Shown here piece by piece: positions 39,540-48,006 of a stretch of DNA of 64,000 bases. The stretch spans positions 1 to 64,000 of the forward strand of contig JANXBY010000057.1 in NCBI GenBank assembly GCA_025060455.1. The letters are read 5' to 3'. The translations under genes and the position numbers were made by a program. The DNA is from Armatimonadota bacterium (GTDB taxonomy: Bacteria; Sysuimicrobiota; Sysuimicrobiia; Sysuimicrobiales; Sysuimicrobiaceae). The notes beneath the pieces are model-generated. The model searched no databases and was not told the DNA's origin. It saw nothing but the letters and a program-made list of their open reading frames with translations. Each line of letters opens with the position of its first letter. The first letter of the stretch is position 1.

Positions 39540-40625
39540 GTGGGCCGGTTGACCCTGGCCGTGCTGTACGGCGGCCGGTCGGGAGAACACGAGGTGTCGT
39601 GCGTCTCTGCGCGGAACGTGGTGCGCGCCGCGGATCCAGAGCGGTTCTCCGTGGTGGAGGTGTTCATCGCGCCCGACGGCCGGTGGTGGGTGGACGGGAA
39701 GCCCGTGTGGCTACGCCTGGACCGGATGGGCCAGGCGGTGTTCGTGGCGGACGGGCGCGAGATCCTCTGCGACGTGGTGTTCCCCGTGCTGCACGGCACC
39801 TATGGGGAAGACGGGACCGTGCAGGGCCTCTTGGAGATGGTGAACGTTCCGTACGTGGGAGCGGACGTGTTGGGCTCCGCGTTGGGGATGGACAAGGGTG
39901 TGCAGAAGGCTTTGCTCCGGGACGCGGGACTCCCCGTAGTGCCGTTCGCGGTGGTGCCCGCCACCCAGTGGGAACGCGACCCCTTGGGCGTGCGGGCGCA
40001 GGTGGAGTCCTTGGGCTACCCCTGCTTCGTTAAGCCCACCCGCCTGGGCTCCTCCGTGGGGGTGCACCGCGTGGACCGGCCGGAGGCCCTGGCCGCGGCG
40101 GTGGAGGACGCCCTGCGGTACGATCTTGCCGTGATCGTGGAGCGTGCGGTTCCCGACCCGGTGGAGGTGGAGGTCAGCGTGCTGGGCAACGACGACCCCA
40201 TCGCCTCCGTGCCGGGCGAGATCCGTCCCACCCGGCCCCAGCACGCCTTCTACGACTACGAGGCCAAGTACCTGGACCCGCAGGGAGCGGAGCTGGTGGT
40301 GCCGGCCCAGATCCCGCCAGAACGGGCGGAGGAGGTGCGAACCCTGGCCCTGCGGGCCTTCCAGACCCTGAGGCTGTGTGGGATGGCGCGGGTGGACTTC
40401 CTCCTGGAGCGGGACGGTGTGGTGTACGTCAGCGAGGTGAACACCATCCCCGGCTTCACCCCCATCAGCATGTACCCGAGGCTGTGGGAGGCCTCCGGGA
40501 TCCCGTACCGGGAGCTCATCAGCCGCCTCGTAGACCTCGCCCTGGAACGCTGGCGGCGGCGGAACGCCCTGTGCACCACCTACGAGGGCGGCCGGCGGAT
40601 CCGGATGGAGGGTGCGCGCGGATGA
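39540..40625 (+). CDS. ddl: D-alanine--D-alanine ligase
   Basis: The 361-aa ATP-grasp enzyme joins two D-Ala for peptidoglycan. It contains LAVLYGGRSGEHEVSCVSARNVV, FPVLHGTYGEDGTVQGLLEM, PYVGADVLGSALGMDKGVQK, FVKPTRLGSSVGV, FYDYEAKYL and VYVSEVNTIPGFTPISMYPRLWEASGIPY. The start is GTG 39540 with GGAGGAG close upstream; the track's longer ORF runs back through the VWA gene. It overlaps the dapF-like gene by ATGA. Confidence 0.95.
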   Translation: MGRLTLAVLYGGRSGEHEVSCVSARNVVRAADPERFSVVEVFIAPDGRWWVDGKPVWLRLDRMGQAVFVADGREILCDVVFPVLHGTYGEDGTVQGLLEMVNVPYVGADVLGSALGMDKGVQKALLRDAGLPVVPFAVVPATQWERDPLGVRAQVESLGYPCFVKPTRLGSSVGVHRVDRPEALAAAVEDALRYDLAVIVERAVPDPVEVEVSVLGNDDPIASVPGEIRPTRPQHAFYDYEAKYLDPQGAELVVPAQIPPERAEEVRTLALRAFQTLRLCGMARVDFLLERDGVVYVSEVNTIPGFTPISMYPRLWEASGIPYRELISRLVDLALERWRRRNALCTTYEGGRRIRMEGARG

Positions 40626-41485
40626 GCCGGTTCGTGAAGTCCCACGCCCTCGGCAACGACTACATCGTGTTGGAATCCCACGGACTGGCGTTCCCCCTGA
40701 CCCCGGAGGCGGTCCGCCGGCTGTGCGACCGCCACTTCGGGGTGGGCTCCGACGGGGTGCTGGTGCGCGTTCCCTCCGACCGGGCGGACTTCGGGCTGCG
40801 CATCTACAACCCCGACGGCAGCGAGGCGGAGAAGAGCGGCAACGGGCTGAGGATCTTCGCCAAGTACCTGTACGACCACGGGCACGCCCCCGGGCCGCAG
40901 TTCACCGTGGAGACCCCGGGCGGCGTGGTCCGGTGCGAGGTGGAAGCCCAGGTCGGCCGCGCGGTGCGGGTGACCGTGGACATGGGCGAGGCCACCTTCA
41001 CCAGCACCCGGATCCCCGTCCTGGGGCCGCCGCGAGAGGTGGTGGATGAGCCGCTGGAGGTGGAGGGCACCGCCCTGCGGATCACCGCGGTGAACGTGGG
41101 CAACCCGCACTGCGTGGTGTTCACAGACCAGCTGGCAGCGGTGGACCTTGCACGCCTGGGCCCGGCCCTGGAGCGCCACCCCCTGTTCCCGCAGAGGACC
41201 AACGTCCAGTTCGCCCAGGTGCTGGGCCCGGACCGCGTCCGCATCCGGATCTGGGAGCGGGGTGCGGGGGAGACTTTGGCCTCGGGCTCCAGTGCCTGCG
41301 CGGTGGCCGCCGCGTGCGTGCGGCGCGGGGTGGCAGGCCCGCACGTGCAGGTGGAGATGGACGGAGGTGTCCTGCAGGTGTCCGTGGAGGAGGGCTTCCG
41401 GCTGCGCATGTCCGGCCCCGCGGAGGAGGTGTACGCGGGAGAGCTGGCCGCGGAGTTCGTGGACCTGCTGCGGGGGGCGGCGTGA
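40622..41485 (+). CDS. dapF: Diaminopimelate epimerase-like protein with both catalytic Cys replaced by Ser
   Basis: The 287-aa protein aligns with DapF along its length: SHALGNDYIVLE, RHFGVGSDGVLV, IYNPDGSEAEKSGNGLR, VNVGNPHCVVF, RTNVQFAQV, IWERGAGETLASGSSACAVAAA. In DapF the two active-site cysteines occupy CGNG and ACGTGA/ACGSGA; here the positions read SGNG and ASGSS. The fold and context (next to ddl) fit cell-wall or lysine metabolism. Normal two-thiol epimerisation cannot operate as such, so a related racemase, epimerase or altered chemistry is possible. Confidence 0.8.
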   Translation: MSRFVKSHALGNDYIVLESHGLAFPLTPEAVRRLCDRHFGVGSDGVLVRVPSDRADFGLRIYNPDGSEAEKSGNGLRIFAKYLYDHGHAPGPQFTVETPGGVVRCEVEAQVGRAVRVTVDMGEATFTSTRIPVLGPPREVVDEPLEVEGTALRITAVNVGNPHCVVFTDQLAAVDLARLGPALERHPLFPQRTNVQFAQVLGPDRVRIRIWERGAGETLASGSSACAVAAACVRRGVAGPHVQVEMDGGVLQVSVEEGFRLRMSGPAEEVYAGELAAEFVDLLRGAA

Positions 41486-42264
41486 GGGTCCGTGGAGTGA
41501 TCCTGGACCTGGACGGGGTGGTGTACCGGGGCCGCCAGGCGCTGCCGGGGGCTGCGGAGTTCTTGGCCTGGCTGAGGGATCGGGAGATCCCCTTCGCCTT
41601 CGTGACCAACAACTCCACCCGCACGCCAGGGCAGTACGTGGACCACCTGGCGGCCCTGGGAATCGCCGCGGAGGAAGGGCAGGTGGTGACCTCCGCCCTG
41701 TGCGCGGCGGAGCTACTGCGGCAGTGGGGACTGCGGGGGAGGGTGCTGGTGGTGGGCGGGGACGGGCTTCGGGAGGCGGTCCAGCAGGCCGGCTACGTTC
41801 TGGCGGACGATCCGGACGTGGCGGCGGTGGTGGTGGGGCTCGACACGGACCTCACCTACGCCCGGCTGCGGACCGCCTGCTCCGCGGTGCGGCGCGGAGC
41901 ACGGTTCGTGGCCACCAACCTGGACGCCAACCTGCCCGTGGAAGGGGAGCTGTGGCCGGGCGCGGGCGCCATCGTGGCCGCCATCCGGACGGCCACCGGG
42001 CGGGAGCCGGTGGCGGTGGGCAAGCCGGAGCGATACCCCTTCGAGGCAGCTCTACGGCGTCTCGGCACGCATCCGGAGGAGACCCTCATGGTGGGCGACC
42101 AGATCGCCACCGACGTGGTGGGTGCCGCGCGGCTGGGCATCCGCACCGTGCTGGTGCTGACCGGTGTGGCGTCCGAGGACGAGGTGGAAGATGCGGCGGT
42201 GCGGCCGGAGTGGGTAGCCAGGGACTTGGCGGACCTGCTGCAGCAACTCCGCCGGGCGGTGTAA
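41482..42264 (+). CDS. HAD-superfamily phosphatase, subfamily IIA (NagD/PGP-like)
   Basis: The 260-aa HAD protein has motif I (VILDLDGVVYRG), FVTNNSTRTPGQYV, FVATNLDANLPVEGELWPGAGAIVAAI, the substrate-side Lys in VAVGKPERYPFEAAL and motif IV MVGDQIATDVVGAARLGIRTVLVLTG. The family includes phosphoglycolate and p-nitrophenyl phosphatases; the substrate here is unknown. GTG 41482 overlaps the previous gene. Confidence 0.9.
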   Translation: MRVRGVILDLDGVVYRGRQALPGAAEFLAWLRDREIPFAFVTNNSTRTPGQYVDHLAALGIAAEEGQVVTSALCAAELLRQWGLRGRVLVVGGDGLREAVQQAGYVLADDPDVAAVVVGLDTDLTYARLRTACSAVRRGARFVATNLDANLPVEGELWPGAGAIVAAIRTATGREPVAVGKPERYPFEAALRRLGTHPEETLMVGDQIATDVVGAARLGIRTVLVLTGVASEDEVEDAAVRPEWVARDLADLLQQLRRAV

Positions 42265-42290
42265 CCCTTGCGCCGCCGAGGAGGTGTGGT

Positions 42291-43565
42291 GTGCGGAAGG
42301 TGCTGTACGTGATCCTGGACGGGCTTGGGGACCGCGCGGTGGCAGCCTTGGGTGGGCGCACGCCCCTGGAGGCCGCCCACACGCCCCACCTGGACGCCCT
42401 GGCGGCCGGCGGGCAGCAGGGGCTCGTGGTGACGGTGGGCGAGGGCATCGCACCCGAGTCGGACGTGGCGGTCACCGCCATCCTGGGCTACGACCCCTTC
42501 CAGCACCACGCGGGCCGCGGGCTCCTTGAAGCCCTCGGCATGGACATCCCGTTCCGCGACGGCAACCTGGCGCTCCGGGGCAACTTCGCCACTGGGGGGG
42601 AGGGACGCCGGATCCTGGACCGGAGGGTGGGACGAAGCCTGCGCAGCGAGGAGGCCAAGGAGCTGGCGCAGGCGGTGCAGCGGGAGGTACAGCTTCCGGG
42701 AGCCAGCTTCCGGTTTGAGGCGAGCGTGGGCCACCGGTGCGTGCTGGTGCTGTACGACCCGCAACTCCACCTGTCGGGCCAGATCTCCAACACCGACCCC
42801 GCCTACGGCCGCGTGGGCGCCTTGGGGGTGGCCCGGACCGTGGTGCGGGACGAGGTGGAGACCTGCGTGCCCCTGGATGGCGGACCGGGTGCGCGCCGGG
42901 CCGCGGAGCTGGTGAACGAGTTCACGGAACGCAGCCGACGGGTGCTGGAGGACCACCCGGTGAACCAGCGCCGCCGCAGCCGGGGCGAGCCTCCTGCGAA
43001 CCTGGTCCTGCTGCGGGACGCCAGCGACCACGTGCCCCAGATCCCGCCGTTTGCGGAGCGGTTCGGCGCCCGGTTCGCGTGCTTCGTGGAGATGCCCGTG
43101 GAGCGCGGGATCGCCCGGTTGCTGGGCATGGGGGTGGTGGAAGTCCCTCCCAGCGGCCGCGACCCCAAGGTGTACACCCGCTGGGCTGAGGAGGCCCTGC
43201 GGCAGCTGGACCGCTGGGACGGGCTGTACGTGCACTTGAAGGGGCCCGACGAGCCGGGACACGACGGCGACTGGGACGGAAAGCGCGCGGTGGTGGAGGG
43301 GATCGACGAGCACTTCTTCGGGCCCCTGTGCCACGGGCTGCGGGGACGCGGGGACGTGGTGGTGGCAGTGACCGCGGACCACGCCACCGTGTGCGAGGTG
43401 GGCGCGCACACGGACGACCCGGTGCCGCTAGTGGTCTGGGGCGGCGGGGTGGAGCCGGACGGCGCGGGGGGCTTCGGCGAGGGTGCGGCGGCGCGGGGAC
43501 GGCTGGGCCGGCTGCGGGGCGTGGAGGTCCTGCCCCTCCTGCTGGAGCGGGCGCGGGGCGCGTAA
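42291..43565 (+). CDS. apgM: 2,3-bisphosphoglycerate-independent phosphoglycerate mutase, archaeal type
   Basis: The 424-aa protein belongs to the ApgM branch of the alkaline-phosphatase superfamily. Features are LYVILDGLGDRAVAALGGRTPLEAAHTPHLDALAAGG, APESDVAVTAILGYDP, NTDPAYGRVG, VHLKGPDEPGHDGDWDGKRAVVEGIDEHFFGPL and AVTADHATVCEVGAHTDDPVPLVVWG. The region after SDVA reads VTAILGYD rather than the usual NLSxLGYD. GTG 42291 has GAGGAGG 6 bases upstream. Confidence 0.92.
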   Translation: MRKVLYVILDGLGDRAVAALGGRTPLEAAHTPHLDALAAGGQQGLVVTVGEGIAPESDVAVTAILGYDPFQHHAGRGLLEALGMDIPFRDGNLALRGNFATGGEGRRILDRRVGRSLRSEEAKELAQAVQREVQLPGASFRFEASVGHRCVLVLYDPQLHLSGQISNTDPAYGRVGALGVARTVVRDEVETCVPLDGGPGARRAAELVNEFTERSRRVLEDHPVNQRRRSRGEPPANLVLLRDASDHVPQIPPFAERFGARFACFVEMPVERGIARLLGMGVVEVPPSGRDPKVYTRWAEEALRQLDRWDGLYVHLKGPDEPGHDGDWDGKRAVVEGIDEHFFGPLCHGLRGRGDVVVAVTADHATVCEVGAHTDDPVPLVVWGGGVEPDGAGGFGEGAAARGRLGRLRGVEVLPLLLERARGA

Positions 43566-43610
43566 GCGGGATTCCTGGCGCAGGCGAGGGCGGAGGCCCG
43601 GCGACCAGGC

Positions 43611-44285
43611 GTGTCGGGACGGCCCGCGGAGACCTGGGACTACCGCCTCGTTCGGGCGCTGGTGCGAGGGGGGCTGTGGTTCGCCTTCGGCTTCCGCACC
43701 GTGGGCGCAGAGCTGTGCCCACCGCACGGGCCGCTGATCGTGGCGGCCAACCACCGCTCGTGGCTGGACCCCGTGGTCCTGGCGGCGGCGCTGCCGCGGC
43801 GCGCGGTGTTCGTGGGAGCGGAGGAGCTGCTGGGCCGAAGGCTCACACCCGGGTTCGTGCCGTGGGCACCCCTCATCCGGGTGATCGCGCCGGTGGTTCG
43901 ATGGTACGGGTTCGTGCCGGTCCGGCGGACGGAGCTGGACCCTGGCGCATACACCGGGGCCGCCTTCCGCGCGGCCCTCCAGGTGCTGAGGGCGGGAGGA
44001 CTCCTCGCTCTGTTCCCGGAAGGCGGGGTGAACCGCACGGACCTGCCCCTGGCGCCCCTGCGGCGCGGGGTGGCGGCCCTGAGCCTCCGAAGCGGCGCCG
44101 CAGTTCTGCCCACATGGATCTACGGCACCGACCGGGCTCTGCCCCTGGGTGAGGTGGTGCCACGACCGCGCCGGGTGTCGGTCCGGTTCGGCCCGCCCCT
44201 CCACCCGCGGGGCGAAGAGGAACAGGTTCTGTTGGATCGGATCCGGGCGGCGCTGCTGGACCTTTACGCGGCAGGCCCCCCGTGA
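43611..44285 (+). CDS. plsC: 1-acyl-sn-glycerol-3-phosphate acyltransferase-like protein
   Basis: The 224-aa PlsC-family protein has the acyltransferase blocks NHRSWLDP (HX4D), LFPEGGVNR and VLPTWIYGTD. It should acylate lysophosphatidate at the membrane. The start is GTG 43611. It is convergent with nirC; only 7 bases separate the genes. Confidence 0.9.
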   Translation: MSGRPAETWDYRLVRALVRGGLWFAFGFRTVGAELCPPHGPLIVAANHRSWLDPVVLAAALPRRAVFVGAEELLGRRLTPGFVPWAPLIRVIAPVVRWYGFVPVRRTELDPGAYTGAAFRAALQVLRAGGLLALFPEGGVNRTDLPLAPLRRGVAALSLRSGAAVLPTWIYGTDRALPLGEVVPRPRRVSVRFGPPLHPRGEEEQVLLDRIRAALLDLYAAGPP

Positions 44286-44292
44286 CCCACGG

Positions 44293-45099
44293 TCACCGCG
44301 GTCCCCTCCTCCACCACGACGACACCGCCGCCCGGCCCCGGTACGCCGCGTACAGGCCCAGGCCCGTGAACACCAGCCCGCCCACCAGGTTACCGACGGT
44401 GACCGGCAGCTGGTTCCACAGCCACCAGTCCGCCACGGAGACGCGGGCACCTACCAGCATCCCCGTGGGGATCACGAACAGGTTCACCACGGAGTGCTCG
44501 TAGCCCTGGGCGAAGAAGGTGAGGATGGGAAGCCACATGGCCGCGATCTTGCCGCCCGTGGACTGGGACGTGAACGACAGCGCCACTCCGAGGGTCACCA
44601 TCCAGTTGCACAGCACCGCCTTGGCGAAGGCCAGCCGTAGCCCCGCGGGCCCCAGCCGGGCGTAGTCCAGCGTCTTGGCCTCCGCCGCCGCGGCCAGCTG
44701 GCGCGCCACGTGGGAGTCTGGCCCCGTGGCGGCCACGAACAACAGGGCGTACGCCAAAGCACCGAGGAGGTTGCCCAGGAACACCCAGGCCCAGCTGCGG
44801 ACCATGGCGACCGGGCTCGCACGCGCCTCCAGGACCGCCAGCGGGAGCAGGGCGAAGTTTCCAGTGACCAGCTCCAGCCCCAGCAGCACGATCATCACGA
44901 ACCCCACGGGGAAGAGGACGGCGCCTACCAGGGGCAGACGGGTCTGCAGGCTGGCGGTAAAGGCCAGGGTGGTGGCAAAGCCTAGGAGGGCGGCCGAGAG
45001 GAAGCCGCGCACCACGAGCTCCTGCACCCGCAGCTGTGCCTTCGCCGCCCCGGCTTCCACCATGTGGTGCACCACGAGGTCCGGCCGCACGTACGACAT
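44293..45099 (-). CDS. nirC: Formate/nitrite transporter family protein
   Basis: The 268-aa FNT-family pentameric channel subunit has about six helices. Motifs are GFLSAALLGFATTLAFTA, FPVGFVMIVLLGLELVTGNFALLPLAVLE, FAKAVLCNWMVTLGVALSF, WLPILTFFAQGYEHSVVNLFVIPTGM and NQLPVTVGNLVGG. It begins two bases after the nitrite reductase stop with GGAGGTG upstream, so nitrite rather than formate is the likely substrate. Confidence 0.93.
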   Translation of the reverse strand: MSYVRPDLVVHHMVEAGAAKAQLRVQELVVRGFLSAALLGFATTLAFTASLQTRLPLVGAVLFPVGFVMIVLLGLELVTGNFALLPLAVLEARASPVAMVRSWAWVFLGNLLGALAYALLFVAATGPDSHVARQLAAAAEAKTLDYARLGPAGLRLAFAKAVLCNWMVTLGVALSFTSQSTGGKIAAMWLPILTFFAQGYEHSVVNLFVIPTGMLVGARVSVADWWLWNQLPVTVGNLVGGLVFTGLGLYAAYRGRAAVSSWWRRGPR

Positions 45100-45100
45100 C

Positions 45101-46966
45101 TCACACCTCCTCCGGGGGCTGTACGGTGACCCGTCCTCCTTCCAACGACACGCGGTAGGTGCGCAAGGCCAGGGACGAGTCCGTCTGGCAGCGTCCCGTG
45201 CTCAGGCAGAAGCGGTACCCGTGGGCGGGACAGACCACATGACCGTCGTCCACGGACCCACCTGCCAAGGACGCGCCTCCGTGAGGGCAGGTGTCCTGCA
45301 CCGCGTACACGGTGCCGTTGTGCCGGAACACCGCCACCGCCTGGCCTGCCACGCGCACCACCCGCGCGCCTCCCTCCGGGAGGTCCGCCAGCGGGATCGT
45401 GGAGCCCTCTGAAGCGGGGACGTCCGGCTGCGGGGAGGCGGGCCGCAGGCGCGCGCGGAGTTCGTCGAAGTTCCCCCACCGCAGAAGGGCTTCCAGCACA
45501 GGGAGCAGGGCGTCGCACGGCACGTCCTCCAGCAGCTTCACCCCCACCACAGGGTTGGGGCCCGCGCGGCCGGCCACGTATACGTCCACCGCCTCTGCCA
45601 CCTCCGCGCCCCGGCGGACTTTCTTGCCCACCAGCCCCACGTCCGCCACGCCGTGGTTGCCGCAGCCCGCCGGGCAGCCGGACCAGTGGACAGCGAGCGG
45701 GCGGGTCACCCGGCCCTCCAGCGCCCGGGCCAATGCCAGCGCCCGTCGCTTGGTGTCGATGAGGGCCAGGTTGCAGTAGTCAGTACCCGTGCAGGTCACC
45801 AGGCCGCGCCACGCGGGGGGTGGGTCGGGCGGCAGGTCCCGCAGCAGGGGCTCCTGTAGGAGGGCGTGGAGCCGGTCTTCCGGCACGTGGGGAAGGATCA
45901 GGTTCTGCCCGGTGGTGAACCGCACCTCGCCTTCGCCGTACCCCTCGCTCAGGCGGGCGACCTCCATGAGCTGGTGGGCGTGCAGCCGGCCCACGGGCAC
46001 CCACAGCCCCACGGCATAGCGGCCGGCCTGCTTTTGCGGGACCACACCCAAGTGGTCACTGGACCCGGGCTGACGCGCGTCCCTGCCCGCCCGCGGTAGC
46101 GAGCGTCCCAACTGCTCCTCCACCGCGGCCCGGAGCCGCACCACGCCCCAGCTGTCCAGCAGGAAGCTCAAGCGCGCCTTGCTGCGGCTCTGCCGTGGCC
46201 CGTAGTCCCGGAACACCGCCACCACGGCCAGGCACACCTCCGGAGCCTCTTCGGGGGTGACGAAGGCGTCCAGGGGGACGGCGGGCCGGTAGCCACCCGA
46301 CCCCATCTTGCCGCCCACGAGCACGTTGAACCCCACCTCGTGCCGGCCTTCCACCTCGCGCACCGCGGGCACCAGGGCCAGGTCCTGGGTCTCCGCGTGG
46401 GTGCAGTTCTCCACGCAGCCGGTGATGGTCACGTTGAACTTCCGGGGCAGGTTGGTCACCGCCCGGTTGCCCACCACCCGCCGGGTCAGCGCGCGCACCA
46501 CCTCCGACGCGTCGAACAGCTCCGTGCGCACCACGCCGGCCAGCGGACAGCCGACCACGTTGCGCACGTTGTCCATGCCCGTCTGCAACGTGGTCAGCCC
46601 GACCCGCTGCAGCCGGGCCAGAAGCTCTGGGACGTCCTCGATCCGGATCCACCGGAGCTGGAGCTGCTGCCGGGTGGTCACGTCCAGCACGCCCCGTCCC
46701 AGCTCCTGGGAGATGGCGGCCAGCTCCCGTACCTGGGCCGCGCTGGCGATGCCGTTGGGGATGCGGACCCGGACCATGAAGAAGCCCGGCTGTCCCTCGC
46801 TCTGCCGCCGCAGGAAGATGCCCCACCACTTCAGGCGCTCCACGTCGTCCTTCGGGATCGCCGGCCACCCGGCTTCCGCGTAGCGCGACAGGTCGCCGAT
46901 CACGTCCAGGCCGTCGCGGACGGCCTTCAGGGCCTCGATGGCGTTCGCCGCACCGTTCCCGGTCAT
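45101..46966 (-). CDS. nirA: Ferredoxin-type nitrite reductase fused to a Rieske [2Fe-2S] domain
   Basis: The 621-aa protein starts as a siroheme/4Fe-4S reductase. Two NirA repeats (GFFMVRVRIPNG; DVTTRQQLQLRWIRIEDVPE; FNVTITGCVENCTHAETQDLALVP) are followed by cluster/siroheme cysteines CTGTDYC and GCPAGCGNH with ALIDTKR typical of nitrite reductases. From about residue 525 a NirD-like Rieske domain follows (DTCPHGGASLAGGSVDDGHVVCPAHGYRFCLSTG). It reduces nitrite to ammonium; the Rieske part may deliver electrons. ATG 46966 has AGGAGG upstream and is preferred over 46984. It is transcribed with nirC. Confidence 0.93.
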   Translation of the reverse strand: MTGNGAANAIEALKAVRDGLDVIGDLSRYAEAGWPAIPKDDVERLKWWGIFLRRQSEGQPGFFMVRVRIPNGIASAAQVRELAAISQELGRGVLDVTTRQQLQLRWIRIEDVPELLARLQRVGLTTLQTGMDNVRNVVGCPLAGVVRTELFDASEVVRALTRRVVGNRAVTNLPRKFNVTITGCVENCTHAETQDLALVPAVREVEGRHEVGFNVLVGGKMGSGGYRPAVPLDAFVTPEEAPEVCLAVVAVFRDYGPRQSRSKARLSFLLDSWGVVRLRAAVEEQLGRSLPRAGRDARQPGSSDHLGVVPQKQAGRYAVGLWVPVGRLHAHQLMEVARLSEGYGEGEVRFTTGQNLILPHVPEDRLHALLQEPLLRDLPPDPPPAWRGLVTCTGTDYCNLALIDTKRRALALARALEGRVTRPLAVHWSGCPAGCGNHGVADVGLVGKKVRRGAEVAEAVDVYVAGRAGPNPVVGVKLLEDVPCDALLPVLEALLRWGNFDELRARLRPASPQPDVPASEGSTIPLADLPEGGARVVRVAGQAVAVFRHNGTVYAVQDTCPHGGASLAGGSVDDGHVVCPAHGYRFCLSTGRCQTDSSLALRTYRVSLEGGRVTVQPPEEV

Positions 46967-47112
46967 GGTCGCCTCCTGCTGCACGAGGTGTGGTTGGGAA
47001 CGACGGGGTTCGGGCGGCTTCAGGGCCGGAGAACGGGCGCCAGGACCCGGCGGGCACCCAGCTTGGGGAAAGCGGCCGCTAGGCCGGAGGAGACTTCGAG
47101 GTCTTTGGAAAA

Positions 47113-47141
47113 CGCATACGCGACAGCCCCGAGGTTGTCAA
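47113..47141 (-). promoter_or_regulatory. Promoter of nirA-nirC
   Basis: Minus strand: TTGACA (47141-47136), a 17-base spacer and TATGCG (47118-47113), giving a leader of about 140 bases. The -10 is poor, so an activator or antitermination may be needed. I do not find the GGCCAnGACGCC motif in this leader. Confidence 0.5.
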
Positions 47142-47172
47142 GGGGCCTGGCGCGCCCCAGGAGGTGTGGAGG

Positions 47173-47748
47173 ATGGCGAAAGGATGGGTGCGGGTGCTGG
47201 GGTTTGCCGGGAGCCTGCGGCGGGGTTCGTACAACCGGGCGCTCGTGCGGGCCGCGGCGGAGGTGGCGCCGGAGGACGTCCGCGTGGAGGTGTTCGACCT
47301 GGACGGAATCCCCCTGTACAACATGGACGTGGAGCAGCAGGGCTTGCCGGAGGCGGTGGTGGCGTTCAAGCGCGCCATCCGGGAGGCGGACGCGGTGTTG
47401 ATCGCCACGCCCGAGCACAACTGGTCCTTTCCGGGGGTGCTGAAGAACGCCCTGGACTGGGCCGCGCGGCCGTCCGGGGACAACCCCTTCCGCGGGAAGC
47501 CCGTGGCCGTGGTGGGTGCCACCACCGGGCAGTGGGGCACCCTGCGGGCACAGCTACACCTGCGGCAGGTCCTGGCGTACCTGGAGACGCACCCGCTGAG
47601 CCGTCCGGAGGTCCTGGTGACCCATGCGCGGGAAAAGTTCGACGCGGAAGGCCGTCTGGCGGACGAAGGAACCCGCACCCGGCTGCGCGAGCTGCTGGTG
47701 GCACTGCGGGACTGGACCTACCAGCTGGCGCGACGCGAAGCCCCGTAA
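47173..47748 (+). CDS. NADPH-dependent FMN reductase family protein
   Basis: The 191-aa flavodoxin-like protein has VLGFAGSLRRGSYNRALVRAAAEVAP (flavin phosphate loop), FDLDGIPLYN, EADAVLIATPEHNWSFPGVLKNALDWAAR and GKPVAVVGATTGQWGTLRAQLHLRQVL. It reduces FMN or quinone-type substrates with NAD(P)H. ATG 47173 is chosen because AGGAGGT lies 7-8 bases upstream. It is divergent from nirA and upstream of the sulfur operon promoter. Confidence 0.92.
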   Translation: MAKGWVRVLGFAGSLRRGSYNRALVRAAAEVAPEDVRVEVFDLDGIPLYNMDVEQQGLPEAVVAFKRAIREADAVLIATPEHNWSFPGVLKNALDWAARPSGDNPFRGKPVAVVGATTGQWGTLRAQLHLRQVLAYLETHPLSRPEVLVTHAREKFDAEGRLADEGTRTRLRELLVALRDWTYQLARREAP

Positions 47749-47763
47749 CATCCTACCCGCCTC

Positions 47764-47793
47764 TTGACGCACGGGAGCAACGGTCGCTATATT
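47764..47793 (+). promoter_or_regulatory. Promoter of the sulfate assimilation operon
   Basis: TTGACG (47764-47769), an 18-base spacer and TATATT (47788-47793). Transcription would start near 47800, just before the leader peptide. Confidence 0.75.
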
Positions 47794-47815
47794 CGCAGCC
47801 AAAGGAACCGTGGCC

Positions 47816-47899
47816 ATGAAGCGACCCATCGTCCTTTCGGCTTCGGTGGTCCGCCCTCGGCAGTGCATCTGTCCTAGGCGGGAGGAATCCCGGGCCTAG
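47816..47899 (+). CDS. Leader peptide with Cys-Ile-Cys-Pro motif, upstream of sat
   Basis: A 27-codon ORF (ATG 47816, TAG 47897) with AAAGGA upstream encodes MKRPIVLSASVVRPRQCICPRREESRA. It is too short for the ORF track. The block TGCATCTGTCC, coding CICP, is identical in a second short ORF before the rhodanese operon (55938-56018). Both lie right behind promoters of sulfur genes. A role as a cysteine-sensing leader, with ribosome stalling at the Cys codons, is inferred. After it, GGAATCCCGG and CCGGGTTCC can pair, followed by a pyrimidine-rich stretch, but no classic terminator is visible before sat. Confidence 0.65.
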   Translation: MKRPIVLSASVVRPRQCICPRREESRA

Positions 47900-48006
47900 C
47901 AGGGCCGGGTTCCTTCCGCGGCTTCCGGTTTTCCCCTAGCCGTTCCAAGACGAACGTCGCGCCGCGTTGCGCAGGGGCGTGCGTGTGCGCGAGGAGGAGG
48001 TGTGGT

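Noticed and set aside
47880-47950. Intrinsic terminator between the first CICP leader peptide and sat
   Set aside because: GGAATCCCGG/CCGGGTTCC can pair but no U-tract follows; not strong enough to list as a terminator.
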